From NCBI GenBank assembly GCA_944364615.1, contig CALVWF010000006.1, positions 1 to 64,000 of the forward strand: 64,000 nucleotides of DNA, in the 5' to 3' direction. Both the position numbers and the translations under genes were made by a program. Below the pieces are notes generated by a model. The model saw only the letters and a program-made list of their open reading frames with translations. It did no database searches and had not been told where the DNA came from. Shown in pieces: positions 8,038 through 15,865 of the stretch. The stretch comes from an uncultured Clostridia bacterium. Its GTDB lineage: Bacteria > Bacillota > Clostridia > Christensenellales > CAG-314. Positions within the stretch are counted from its first letter, which is position 1; each line of letters starts with the position of its first letter.

Positions 8038-9039
8038 TCAGTCGTGATCGTCATTTTCTTCCTTCGAAGATTTATATCCGCCTGCCAGTTCGACTATACC
8101 GGCAACGACTGCATAAAATACAGCCGCGACAGGCCACACAATCCAACTTTTACCCCAATTGCCGGAAATAAAACTGTAACCCAGATAAATTGTCAATATC
8201 AACGGCCAATATATGCCTGAAATTTTTTCCGCAAGACGGTTGGCTTTTTTCCCTTCGAAAGTATATTCTCCTTCGCTGAGCAGTTTTTGCAATGAATTCC
8301 AACGTGTTCCGCTGTAAACAGACAGCGACGACGCCACGCAAATAATTATTACAGTGGCCACGATTCCCCACATTACGTATTCTTCGAACGCCACAGACAC
8401 CACAATCACCGGAATGACGGACAAAATAAACAGTACCACACTTATAATTACATTACGGGCAAATATCGGCAAGTAACTTTTTTTGCGTTCTTCCAATATT
8501 CCTTTAACTCCGTATTGCAGTTCGAAAACGGTATTATCCAGAAACTTGTAGTTCTCGTTTTTAAAACTGCTGTATATAAATGTGCCCACTCCGAGCGATA
8601 TAACCGTAAACATCAGTATGATGCCTGCAAGAAGCGCGATTCCCTGTCCTATAACTTCCATTACCTGTTTGCTTAAACACGCCAGCAACGGCACTACCGA
8701 AAATATACACAAACCGGTTGCAATACCGTACCTCTTTGCCGTAGCCGCGGCATGTGCAAGATAACCGTTTGTTTCTTCGATGCTGACTTTCCTGCAATAG
8801 GATTTCGGTTCGGCAGACTGAGGATTTTCCTCGTCGAGTTGCAGTTCGTCTTTAAGTAAAACGTCGGTCGAAACGCCGAAAAGTTCACTCAGTTGCAATA
8901 CTTTCTGCAAATCGGGTACGCTTTGTGCTCCTTCCCACTTGGATATAGATTGACGGGTGACATTGAGTTTGTCCGCAAGTTCTTCCTGCGACATATTGTG
9001 TCTTTTTCTTAAAATAATCAGTTTGTCCGCAAAAATCAT
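8038..9039 (-). CDS. XRE-family transcription regulator with membrane domain
   Basis: The N-terminal ~65 residues form a Cro/C1-type helix-turn-helix (LRKRHNMSQEELADKLNVTR, then QSISKWEGAQSVPD), the DNA-binding head. A linker leads to about six hydrophobic segments, so this is a membrane-tethered regulator. ATG 9039 has a GGAGG site seven bases upstream; the track-length frame starting at 9099 would add a spurious leader. Such regulators often control neighbouring export or resistance genes; the ABC-F gene lies upstream on the same strand but 215 bp away. The signal sensed is unknown. Confidence 0.85.
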   Translation of the reverse strand: MIFADKLIILRKRHNMSQEELADKLNVTRQSISKWEGAQSVPDLQKVLQLSELFGVSTDVLLKDELQLDEENPQSAEPKSYCRKVSIEETNGYLAHAAATAKRYGIATGLCIFSVVPLLACLSKQVMEVIGQGIALLAGIILMFTVISLGVGTFIYSSFKNENYKFLDNTVFELQYGVKGILEERKKSYLPIFARNVIISVVLFILSVIPVIVVSVAFEEYVMWGIVATVIIICVASSLSVYSGTRWNSLQKLLSEGEYTFEGKKANRLAEKISGIYWPLILTIYLGYSFISGNWGKSWIVWPVAAVFYAVVAGIVELAGGYKSSKEENDDHD

Positions 9040-9254
9040 CGGGCACCTCCTTAACTTGACGGAACAAGTATACCACAATTTGCGGTTGCACGCCACCAAC
9101 CGCCGCCGTACAATTTGTCAACCGCCGGTTGCTTTTTGTCAAAAACGCGTAAATACCCTTGTTTTTTATCGCCCGACTGCGACTTTGTATTAAATTTTTC
9201 GGGAAAACAATGGGGTGTTTACCTTGCGTGTTAAATTAACCTACACAAACGCGA

Positions 9255-10724
9255 CTAAGTCAGATTTACGCATTTGTTTGCGACGGCACTGCTGAAAGCA
9301 CTGTCATGTTCTACGAAAATAATGGTAATGTCGCTTTGTACAAGTAACTGTTCTATCTGTAACCTCGAATACAGGTCGATGTAATTAAGCGGTTCGTCCC
9401 ACAAGTACAGATTGGCTTTCTGGCACAGGCTTCTTGCCAGCATCACCTTCTTCTTTTGACCGAGCGAGTAGTCCTGCATTTTTTTGTCAAACTGCCCTCT
9501 GTCAAAATCCAATTTGCGCAGAACGGTAAGAAACAATGTTTTGTCCACCCCGTTGTCGGAAATAAACTCGTCCAGACTGCCTTTTAAAAAAGATGTGTCT
9601 TGAGGTACGTAAGATACCGTCAGGTCGGATGCAATATGCACCTTGCCCGTATATGAAATGTCTTTACCCGCAATAAGTTTAAGCAATGTGCTCTTACCGC
9701 TTCCGTTTCTGCCCTGTAACGCAATACGGTCGCCGTTGTTTACCTCAAAGGAAACGCCCGAGCACACTCGCCTTGTTCCGTAAAAAAGAGCAACGTCCTT
9801 AAATTCCGCCAGTCTGTTGTTACGGTACCGCAATCCGCTGATTTTCAGTTGTTCCGTTTCTTCGACATCTTTCAGCAATGCTGTTTTTTCCTCTATCGCA
9901 CGCTGTCTTCGGCTTTCGGCCGCCTTGGCTCTTTTCGCCATTCGCGCCGCCATGTGTCCGACGTAACCTCTGTCGCACGCGCCGTTTCCTATTTTTGACG
10001 CCTCGATTTTGTCTGCCCATTGCTGTTTGCGCAAAAAATCTTGTTTCATTTTGTCAATTTCTTTTCCCAACTTCTCATTCATCGTCCGCTCGTTGGACTG
10101 TCTGTAATCGAAATTGCGCTTCCACGACGTGTAATTACCCTTTTGCACCTCGATTGTGTGTCTGTTGAGCGACAGTATATGATCGACGCAACTGTCCAAA
10201 AAATTTCTGTCATGCGACACTACAATGAATCCTTTTTTGCCCTTTAAATACCTTGCCACCGTTTCTCTCGAGGCACGGTCGAGATGATTTGTCGGTTCGT
10301 CGATGAGATGAAAATAGCCCTCTTTCAGGAAAAAGCCAACAAGCAAAACCTTTGTTTGTTCTCCTTCCGACAAACAACAAAAAGGACGCGTCAAAACGTC
10401 TCTGTCGACATTTAACAGCGACAATTCCTTTTCAAATTGCCAGTTTTCGGCATTGACCGCTATTTTTCTTAGAATTTCTGCCGTGCCGACCTGCTTGTCT
10501 CCGACGTCATAGGGAAAGTAATCGAACTTTACCGACGATATGATTTGTCCGTCATAAGCGTACTCGCCCTGCAGAAGTTTTAAAAAAGTGGTTTTGCCCT
10601 TGCCGTTTCTTCCGATAAATCCCAACTTCCAGTCAGTGTCCAGCACAAACGACGTTTTTTCGAAAATGTTGTCGTAGATGTAGGGGTAATGAAATGTAAG
10701 ATTGTCTACTTTTATAATAGCCAT
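9255..10724 (-). CDS. ABC-F ribosomal protection protein (Lsa/Vga-like)
   Basis: A soluble twin-ATPase that enters the ribosomal E site and displaces bound antibiotics (in known relatives lincosamides, pleuromutilins and streptogramin A). Two cassettes are visible: Walker A GRNGKGKTT (~40) with LSEGEQ and DEPTNHLD, and Walker A GRNGSGKST (~340) with SLGQKKK and DEPLNYIDL. A long basic inter-domain linker (~205-290) carries the drug-displacing arm. There are no membrane segments. At 489 residues it matches Lsa proteins, and the altered second Walker B (DEPLNYID) is typical of that resistance clade. Its start follows AGGAGG. An upstream leader peptide and attenuator suggest antibiotic-induced expression. 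Confidence 0.85.
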   Translation of the reverse strand: MAIIKVDNLTFHYPYIYDNIFEKTSFVLDTDWKLGFIGRNGKGKTTFLKLLQGEYAYDGQIISSVKFDYFPYDVGDKQVGTAEILRKIAVNAENWQFEKELSLLNVDRDVLTRPFCCLSEGEQTKVLLVGFFLKEGYFHLIDEPTNHLDRASRETVARYLKGKKGFIVVSHDRNFLDSCVDHILSLNRHTIEVQKGNYTSWKRNFDYRQSNERTMNEKLGKEIDKMKQDFLRKQQWADKIEASKIGNGACDRGYVGHMAARMAKRAKAAESRRQRAIEEKTALLKDVEETEQLKISGLRYRNNRLAEFKDVALFYGTRRVCSGVSFEVNNGDRIALQGRNGSGKSTLLKLIAGKDISYTGKVHIASDLTVSYVPQDTSFLKGSLDEFISDNGVDKTLFLTVLRKLDFDRGQFDKKMQDYSLGQKKKVMLARSLCQKANLYLWDEPLNYIDLYSRLQIEQLLVQSDITIIFVEHDSAFSSAVANKCVNLT

Positions 10725-10826
10725 ATTGTCCTCCTGTTAATTGCCCCAAACAACAGAAAATGCCACAAGAACAACCTTGTGACAGCACGACAAAATCAGC
10801 ACCGTAAAAGTACTATATTTATAAAA

Positions 10827-10910
10827 GAGCATAATAAGGGTTTTCCTGCAAAATTTACCGCTGCTTGATGGCAGAACGTTATTAAATTATCTGCAAGAAA
10901 TTATGCTCAT
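10827..10910 (-). promoter_or_regulatory. Ribosome-mediated attenuator in the ABC-F leader
   Basis: GAGCATAAT at the start of the leader peptide (10900-10908, minus strand) is complementary over 9 bp to ATTATGCTC at 10827-10835, and the distal arm is followed by TTTTAT. Further small hairpins (CTGC/GCAG near 10861-10874; CACAAG/CTTGTG nearer the gene) lie between and after. A ribosome stalled on the leader would break the long-range pairing. This layout is known for antibiotic-induced ABC-F genes; its function here is inferred. Confidence 0.6.
10887..10910 (-). CDS. Seven-residue leader peptide MSIISCR
   Basis: ATG 10910 on the minus strand follows a perfect AGGAGG site and opens a 7-codon frame ending TAA. 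Its own first codons form one arm of the attenuator stem. It lies 162 bp before the ABC-F start. A site of this strength before a frame too short to be a normal gene argues for a regulatory leader peptide. Confidence 0.6.
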   Translation of the reverse strand: MSIISCR

Positions 10911-11141
10911 TGATTACCTCCTGTTTTGTTTTAATCATAATAACATACACCACGATGTTTTGTCAATACCCGACTTGCACACTCGGCACAAACATTTACG
11001 ACGCCGATTATCACGGTAAAGTTTTATTTACAATAAAATTAACAAACGTTATTGCGTCACGCAACGCATTAGTTTGTTTATGTCAATTCGCCGTTGCTTT
11101 TTTGTATTTTTATTTGTATAATGAAAAAAAAGGAGCGGAAT

Positions 11142-11465
11142 ATGACAACCCAAGAATTAAAAGAAATATTGAAAAAAAGAAAAATCACTTATGCCGAATT
11201 ATCGAAGATGTCGGGAGTGCCGATAAACACCATACAAAATTTTATGAGTAATCGAACAAGTAGTCCACGCATTGACACAATGCAAGCCATTGAAAACGCT
11301 CTCGGCTTTGTTTCGCCGACTGCCGTCACGCAATACACCGAAAAGGAAAACGACCTTGTGCGCCTTTACAGGGCGTTACCGAATGAACAGTTGAAAGCAC
11401 GCGTTTTTGCATACGTCATCGGCTTACTCGAAGGTGCGGGCGTTGACACAAAACGGCTGATATAA
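11142..11465 (+). CDS. XRE-family regulator, 107 aa
   Basis: A small helix-turn-helix protein (ELKEILKKRKITYAELSKMS, then GVPINTIQNFMSNRTSSPR), a Cro/C1-type DNA-binding domain over residues 1-65. The short C-terminal helical part (ENDLVRLYRALPNEQLKARV) is common in phage and element regulators. ATG 11142 is chosen for its AAAGGAG site; upstream codons in the frame are AT-rich spacer. It precedes the integrase by 72 bp on the same strand, the usual arrangement for a small integrative element where the regulator controls integration. Confidence 0.85.
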   Translation: MTTQELKEILKKRKITYAELSKMSGVPINTIQNFMSNRTSSPRIDTMQAIENALGFVSPTAVTQYTEKENDLVRLYRALPNEQLKARVFAYVIGLLEGAGVDTKRLI

Positions 11466-11537
11466 AGCGGTATTGATTGTGACATAAAGCGGTTGTAAAA
11501 TTGTTGTACCCGAAATTTACAAAAGAGAGGTTCAACA

Positions 11538-12713
11538 ATGAAAAACAAACTTTTGCAACAGATAACTGAATACGTGGAAAACGTGGAAAAAACGCTTGAA
11601 GAACTGTCTTTAAAAACGCAATTTATTAAAGACTTTTTGACAGACTGCACCGATACAGGCGGAGTATCGGGGAAGGAAGTAACGGCATTGACTTTTACAA
11701 ATAAGGAGTTAAAAGCAATGCCCAAAACATTTAAAAACGAATTTCGGGCGGACGGTTGCACCGCCCACATCACAAAACGGAAAAGCGGAAAAAACAATTA
11801 TTGCTACGAAATACGCTACCGCCGAAACGGCTACAACATCAGCGCATCGTCCACAAACCTTACAACGGCAAAGGAGCGGTTTATTCAGTCACTGAACTGC
11901 GCACAGCCTCACCAACTGAACGCCGTTCCCGATACGTTCAACGCATTTGCGGAGTACTATTTTACAAACTTTTACACCGAAAAGGTCAAGGCGAACACTT
12001 ACGCCAACGTTAAAAGGGTGTACAATCTGCACATTAAACCGCATTTCGGGGAAATAAAGATAAAAAAAATAATGCCTGCATTGTGCAAGGTATTAGTAGA
12101 CAAATTCCGAGCAGACGGGCGCGGGAGAACCGCACAGGAAGTTTATTCGATTATGTCAATCATTTTCCGTTCGGCAGTTGCCCACGGACTAATAGACAGG
12201 TCACCGCTTGCCATTGTTTCTGCCCCTAAACATCAACGTGTAAACGGTACGGTGTTGACGGCGGACGAAGAACGGTTGTTGTTATCCGCGGACAGGGCGG
12301 ACAAACGGCAATCTTTTGCCATTCTGCTGTACACCGGTCTACGTCCGAACGAACTCGCCACCGCCAAACTTGACGGTAAATTTATTATAGCACTTAACAG
12401 CAAGCAGAAAAACGGCGTCGTTGCTTATAAGAAGATACCAATCACGCCGATGCTCGCCCCGTACATCACGGGTGATAAACTGTTGCCGTGTTCCTACAAA
12501 ATTTTGTACCCCCACATAAAACGTCTACTGCCCAACCACACGCTAAAAGACACACGGACAACTTTTGCCACTCGCTGTCAGCAGTGCGGAATACCTGCCG
12601 ATGTCGTGCGTGTATATATGGGGCACTCCCTCGGCGGTGTGCTTGGTAAATCGTACACAAAATTTACCGATAGTTACTTATACGAACAGGGGCAAAAACT
12701 GTTGTATACCTGA
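11538..12713 (+). CDS. Tyrosine recombinase (phage-type integrase)
   Basis: Catalyses site-specific integration and excision. Residues ~135-220 form the SAM-like core-binding domain (NTYANVKRVYNLHIKPHFGE). The catalytic domain follows with Arg in TGLRPNE, an unusual KDTR in place of HxxR, His in YMGHSLGG, and a probable nucleophile Tyr in the final SYTKFTDSY segment. The N-terminus has a short helical segment and an arm-binding-like domain (GKNNYCYEIRYRRNGYNISA). At 391 residues it is full length, with ATG 11538 after GAGAGG. It lies beside three tRNA-Val 3'-end copies, its likely target family. The H-to-K change in the second motif is tolerated in some integrases, so activity is uncertain. 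Confidence 0.88.
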   Translation: MKNKLLQQITEYVENVEKTLEELSLKTQFIKDFLTDCTDTGGVSGKEVTALTFTNKELKAMPKTFKNEFRADGCTAHITKRKSGKNNYCYEIRYRRNGYNISASSTNLTTAKERFIQSLNCAQPHQLNAVPDTFNAFAEYYFTNFYTEKVKANTYANVKRVYNLHIKPHFGEIKIKKIMPALCKVLVDKFRADGRGRTAQEVYSIMSIIFRSAVAHGLIDRSPLAIVSAPKHQRVNGTVLTADEERLLLSADRADKRQSFAILLYTGLRPNELATAKLDGKFIIALNSKQKNGVVAYKKIPITPMLAPYITGDKLLPCSYKILYPHIKRLLPNHTLKDTRTTFATRCQQCGIPADVVRVYMGHSLGGVLGKSYTKFTDSYLYEQGQKLLYT

Positions 12714-12800
12714 TTCTATTTTCACAAACGCCCCCCCGAATTGCGGTAAGTGTAAAAAATTTGCACTTGAAACGAAGCGTTTCCCCTAAAAATTGTACAA

Positions 12801-12822
12801 AAAAAACGGCGAATCCGTTTTT
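12801..12822 (+). terminator. Terminator after the integrase gene
   Basis: AAAAACGG, loop CGAAT-like, CCGTTTTT: a short stem with flanking A and T runs about 90 bp past the integrase stop. Confidence 0.6.
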
Positions 12823-12845
12823 ACAGACTTGCCACCTGTAATTTT

Positions 12846-12998
12846 GGGAGTACAGGTCTCGCAAGGAGCGTCACGTTATTTCCAATTACTGACGAGATAC
12901 AAATAAGACGGCGAAGCAAACGGAGCAACAGTAAAGAAAAGAGAGTGCCTCTAAGCACTCTCTTTAATGTTGCTACTACTAAACGAGCCGTCTTCTTA
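12846..12998 (-). repeat. tRNA-end/hairpin unit 1 (outermost, degenerate)
   Basis: First of three tandem units. It begins (plus-strand coordinates) with a diverged copy of the tRNA-Val 3' end (12846-12861), then a GCAAGGAGCGTCACG stretch, then a ~90-nt nested hairpin: outer arms AAGACGGC (12905-12912) and GCCGTCTT (12987-12994), an inner stem of the AGAGAGTGC/GCACTCTCT kind, and the conserved GGAGCAA...TTGCT pair between them. It is the shortest unit and the one whose tRNA copy has drifted most, so probably the oldest. No coding potential is believable. Confidence 0.8.
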
Positions 12999-13200
12999 GT
13001 GGGAAGTACCGGGCTCGTAAGGAGCAACTTCGTTGCGACGGAATAGCGAAAGCAACTTGTTGCTTGAGCGTCACATCATTTCGACTTCCTGCACTCCTAA
13101 AAGAACAAAAAACAGCGACATCAAAGGAGCAATGGTAAAAAAAACACGAACTAACGTCGTGTTCTTTACCGTTGCGACCAAATCGTCGCTGTTTTTGATT
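12999..13200 (-). repeat. tRNA-end/hairpin unit 2
   Basis: Starts with GTGGGAAGTACCGGGCTCG (12999-13017), two mismatches from the tRNA-Val end. A middle block shared almost base for base with unit 3 follows (GCGACGGAATAGCGAAAG, a GCAACTTGTTGC hairpin, GAGCGTCAC, TCATTTCGACTTC). The nested hairpin comes next: outer arms AACAGCGAC (13111-13119) and GTCGCTGTT (13185-13193), inner arms AACACGA/TCGTGTT, conserved GGAGCAA/TTGCGAC between. On the minus strand the hairpin ends in six T. Stem sequences differ from units 1 and 3, but the pairing is kept. Confidence 0.85.
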
Positions 13201-13405
13201 GGTGGGGAGTACAGGGCTCGTAAGGAGCAGTAGCGACGGAATAGCGAAAGCAACTTGTTGCTTGAGCGTCACGTCATTTCGACTTCATGTACTCTATAAC
13301 GAAAAAAAAAGACAGTGGCTCAAAAGGAGCAATAGAAAAGAAAAAACGCACGACCATTGTCGTGCTTTCTTTTCTGTTGCGACACTAAATGCCACTGTCT
13401 TGATT
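13201..13405 (-). repeat. tRNA-end/hairpin unit 3 (next to tRNA-Val)
   Basis: Starts with 20 bp (13201-13220) identical to the T-arm, acceptor and CCA end of tRNA-Val at 13407-13426. The shared middle block follows, then the hairpin: outer arms AAGACAGTGGC (13309-13319) and GCCACTGTCTT (13391-13401), inner arms GCACGAC/GTCGTGC, conserved GGAGCAA/TTGCGAC. Read on the minus strand, the hairpin directly follows tRNA-Val and ends in a run of nine T, so it would also terminate the tRNA operon. Confidence 0.88.
13301..13401 (-). terminator. Large structured terminator of the tRNA operon
   Basis: The ~93-nt nested hairpin of unit 3 followed by nine T on the minus strand, beginning five bases after the tRNA-Val CCA. 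It is far larger than an ordinary intrinsic terminator. Confidence 0.6.
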
Positions 13406-13481
13406 TGGTGGGGAGTACAGGGCTCGAACCTGTGACCCCCTGCTTGTAAGGCAGATGCTCTCCCAACTGAGCTAACTCCCC
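13406..13481 (-). tRNA. tRNA-Val(TAC)
   Basis: Minus strand: acceptor GGGGAGT/ACTCCCC, D-arm with AGCTCAGTTGGGAG, anticodon loop CTTACAA (anticodon TAC), T-arm closing CAGGTTCGAGCCCTG, discriminator A and encoded CCA. Its 3' 20 bp are copied in the neighbouring units. Confidence 0.96.
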
Positions 13482-13484
13482 GCT

Positions 13485-13559
13485 TGGTGACTCCTACGGG
13501 AATCGAACCCGTGTTACCGCCGTGAAAGGGCGATGTCTTGACCGCTTGACCAAGGAGCC
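13485..13559 (-). tRNA. tRNA-Glu(TTC)
   Basis: Minus strand: acceptor GGCTCCT/AGGAGTC with one G-U pair, anticodon loop CTTTCAC (anticodon TTC), T-loop GGTTCGATTCC, encoded CCA. Lies 3 bp before tRNA-Val in the same transcript. Confidence 0.96.
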
Positions 13560-13564
13560 GTATG

Positions 13565-13641
13565 TGGTAGCGGCGGTCGGACTCGAACCAACGACCTGCC
13601 GGGTATGAACCGGCCGCTATAACCAACTAAGCTACGCCGCC
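13565..13641 (-). tRNA. tRNA-Met(CAT), elongator type
   Basis: Minus strand: acceptor GGCGGCG/CGCCGCT, anticodon loop TTCATAC (anticodon CAT), T-loop GGTTCGAGTCC, encoded CCA. The paired first base excludes initiator tRNA. A lysidine-modified tRNA-Ile2 is the alternative, but the body resembles elongator Met. Confidence 0.9.
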
Positions 13642-13705
13642 ATATTCAAAAATTTGCGTAAACAAACGTCTTATATACCCGAAACATTTATTCAACAGCT
13701 TGATT

Positions 13706-13734
13706 ATTATAGCAAACATATTTGCGGTTGTCAA
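13706..13734 (-). promoter_or_regulatory. Promoter of the tRNA-Met-Glu-Val operon
   Basis: Minus strand TTGACA (13729-13734), 17-bp spacer, TATAAT (13706-13711): a perfect consensus 65 bp before tRNA-Met. Confidence 0.9.
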
Positions 13735-13807
13735 CAAAAAATCTGTAATTTTTGAAAGAAAATGTACCGCATTTCCCGCCGCCAACCGCACTTGTTCCGC
13801 GTCGAAA

Positions 13808-14458
13808 TCAATCTTCGTACTGTTGCAAAACAATCACTTTTTGCCCTTCTTCCGACAAAACATTGTCTGTTTCGACAGTGTCCGAATCAAGGACAAAGAC
13901 CTGTCCCGCGTCAAACAGCGATGTAAACTTGTCTACCCCGCCTATATCTATCGTGCCTTTTTCCACGGCGTAATGCATGGGAATCACAAGTTTCGCCTTT
14001 GTTGCGTCGGCGTATTTCTTTGCACCCGCGGCATCTATTGTGTAATTGCCGCCTACGGGTACCAGCAACACGTCGTAACCTTGAACTTTTTCCGCAATGC
14101 CGATGTCGAAAAATCCGATGTCGCCCAAATGCGCTATTTTTATTCCGTCGATCAAAAATGTAAACACCAGATTTTTGCCGCGTTTGGCTCCCTTGACGTC
14201 GTCGTGAAAGGTAGGATAGGATTTAATGCAAATGTCGTCTGCCGTACCTTCGCATTCGGTGTCCAAAACGGCAGGTTGTCCGCCCACCCCTTCAATATAG
14301 TCGTGGTCGTCGTGATGATGGCTGACCGTCACTATATCGCAATTTACAAACGGCATGTCGTATCCTGTAAGTTTGCCGCTGTACGGATCGGTCACGACGC
14401 TGTTTCCCATCTGACTGATAAGTCTGAATGACGAATGTCCGAGATACTGTATTTTCAT
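13808..14458 (-). CDS. Metallo-beta-lactamase fold hydrolase (UlaG-like)
   Basis: A 216-residue MBL-fold protein. The metal motif is HHHDDHD (~residues 47-53), with further ligands in YPTFHDD, AHLGDIG and a C-terminal PMHY. The compact form starting MKIQYLGHSSFRL is typical of the UlaG/YtkL-like branch of small cytosolic hydrolases with uncertain substrates. ATG 14458 follows an AAGGAG site. It stands alone between the tRNA operon and a divergent dehydrogenase gene, so context does not narrow its substrate. Confidence 0.85.
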   Translation of the reverse strand: MKIQYLGHSSFRLISQMGNSVVTDPYSGKLTGYDMPFVNCDIVTVSHHHDDHDYIEGVGGQPAVLDTECEGTADDICIKSYPTFHDDVKGAKRGKNLVFTFLIDGIKIAHLGDIGFFDIGIAEKVQGYDVLLVPVGGNYTIDAAGAKKYADATKAKLVIPMHYAVEKGTIDIGGVDKFTSLFDAGQVFVLDSDTVETDNVLSEEGQKVIVLQQYED

Positions 14459-14690
14459 TTTAACACGCTCCTTTGTAGCAACTGTTCGCTCGTTTACATA
14501 AGTATATAAGAGACGTCAAAATATGTCAATACAGTCAGCAAAGATTTGAATTTAGGTATAGATTTTAACCGTATATCGTGGTATAATATACGTAATCCCT
14601 ATATTATTGACAAAACGCACAATTTGCTGTATATTTTAGCAATACACCGCTTAGCGGCGTCAACGCAGTTTTTTGCGATAAGGAGCGACA

Positions 14691-15704
14691 ATGAAATACT
14701 GGAGACTGGAAGCGCCCGCCACCCTTGAATTACATACCGATGAGCCGACGCAACTGACACAGCAAAACAACGTCAAAGTAAAAATAGAGCAGATACTGTT
14801 CAGCACATCCGATTACGATACCTATATACACGGCAGCAGTACGGGCAAACCTATCGTTCCCGGCAAAAACGCCGTGGGCGTGGTGTCCGAAGTTCTGGAC
14901 AAAGAACGTTCTATGCTTAAAAAAATGGACAGAGTGGCTATAGAACCGTTTGTTCCATGCGGTAAGTGCGACGAATGCCGTAACAAAAATTTCCGTCAAT
15001 GCGAGCAAATGCAGGAATTGGGACTGACCGCAGACGGACTGTTGCAAAACTTCGTGGATCTTCCCTCAAGCACTCTGCACAAACTGCCCGACGTGCTGTC
15101 CAATGAAAAAGCGCTTTATATTTCCTACGTCGCGCTGGGACTCAACATTACGGACGCTCTTACGTTTGACAGAGGCGAACACGTAGCGGTATTTGCAAAT
15201 ACAAAAGCCGGTATTATACTGTGCCAGTTGCTCAGTTACTACAAGGCAGTACCCATATTCATCACGCAAAACAGCGCATTACTCAAAACCGCTTCCGAAA
15301 CGGGAATATTTTACGCATTTGACGGAAACAACCTCATCGACCGCGTGCGTACCGTAACGGGCGGAAGAATGTGCAAACAGATAGTTTTCTTCAGCAACAG
15401 CAATTTCGACATCGAACAGGCCTACTCCATCGCTTCTTTCAATGCCGAAGTGTGCATCGCCGGCTATGGCGAAAAAGACACTTCGTTGTCCATCAAAAAA
15501 ATAGCGCAAAAACACCTCAAAGTTTTCGGCGTGTTCAACGGATACGGCAATTTTCCCAGCGCCATAAATCTGCTTGTAACAAACACCGTCAACGTCGATT
15601 GCTTCATAGGCGAAAAAATGCAGTTTGACAACCTCAAACAGCAACTGGAAACGGTAACGGGCGAAGACCTTGCCGTCAAAGGTAAAATAATCGTTGTGGA
15701 TTAA
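14691..15704 (+). CDS. Zinc-type alcohol dehydrogenase-like (MDR) protein lacking the catalytic zinc site
   Basis: Medium-chain dehydrogenase/reductase fold, 337 residues. The structural zinc lobe is intact: Cys90, 93, 96 and 104 (VPCGKCDECRNKN). The catalytic zinc ligands are not: the Cys expected near 38-40 is Ser (ILFSTSDYDTY) and the GHE motif reads PGKNAVGVV (Lys59-Asn60). The nucleotide-binding loop (AVFANTKAGIIL) is also poor compared with GxGxxG. It is therefore either a changed enzyme or a non-catalytic relative. ATG 14691 follows AAGGAG. Single gene with its own terminator. Confidence 0.82.
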   Translation: MKYWRLEAPATLELHTDEPTQLTQQNNVKVKIEQILFSTSDYDTYIHGSSTGKPIVPGKNAVGVVSEVLDKERSMLKKMDRVAIEPFVPCGKCDECRNKNFRQCEQMQELGLTADGLLQNFVDLPSSTLHKLPDVLSNEKALYISYVALGLNITDALTFDRGEHVAVFANTKAGIILCQLLSYYKAVPIFITQNSALLKTASETGIFYAFDGNNLIDRVRTVTGGRMCKQIVFFSNSNFDIEQAYSIASFNAEVCIAGYGEKDTSLSIKKIAQKHLKVFGVFNGYGNFPSAINLLVTNTVNVDCFIGEKMQFDNLKQQLETVTGEDLAVKGKIIVVD

Positions 15705-15707
15705 AAA

Positions 15708-15733
15708 TGCAGCCACTTTTGTGGCTGTTTTTT
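15708..15733 (+). terminator. Terminator of the MDR gene
   Basis: CAGCCAC-TTTT-GTGGCTG (15710-15727) followed by six T. Confidence 0.9.
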
Positions 15734-15865
15734 GATACACGTAACAAGAAAAACACACTCGTAAACCCTACAACAACGTGTCGGCACGTCATCTCGCAGC
15801 AATAGCGACGCACACGTTTAACCGACAAGCACGCATGCTTGGTTAACTAAAAGGAGAAAATACTT

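Noticed and set aside
12821..13272. Minus-strand frames of 68 and 97 codons over the tRNA-end/hairpin units
   Set aside because: They consist of repeated phrases produced by the repeats themselves, have no ribosome site, and cross the hairpins and tRNA-like ends. Not genes.
12846..13401. Integron attC sites
   Set aside because: The hairpins are large and paired, but I see no RYYYAAC/GTTRRRY core sites or extrahelical bases in the attC arrangement, and the integrase lacks the integron-specific extra segment as far as I can judge.
13294..13626. 110-codon minus-strand frame
   Set aside because: It runs through three tRNA genes.
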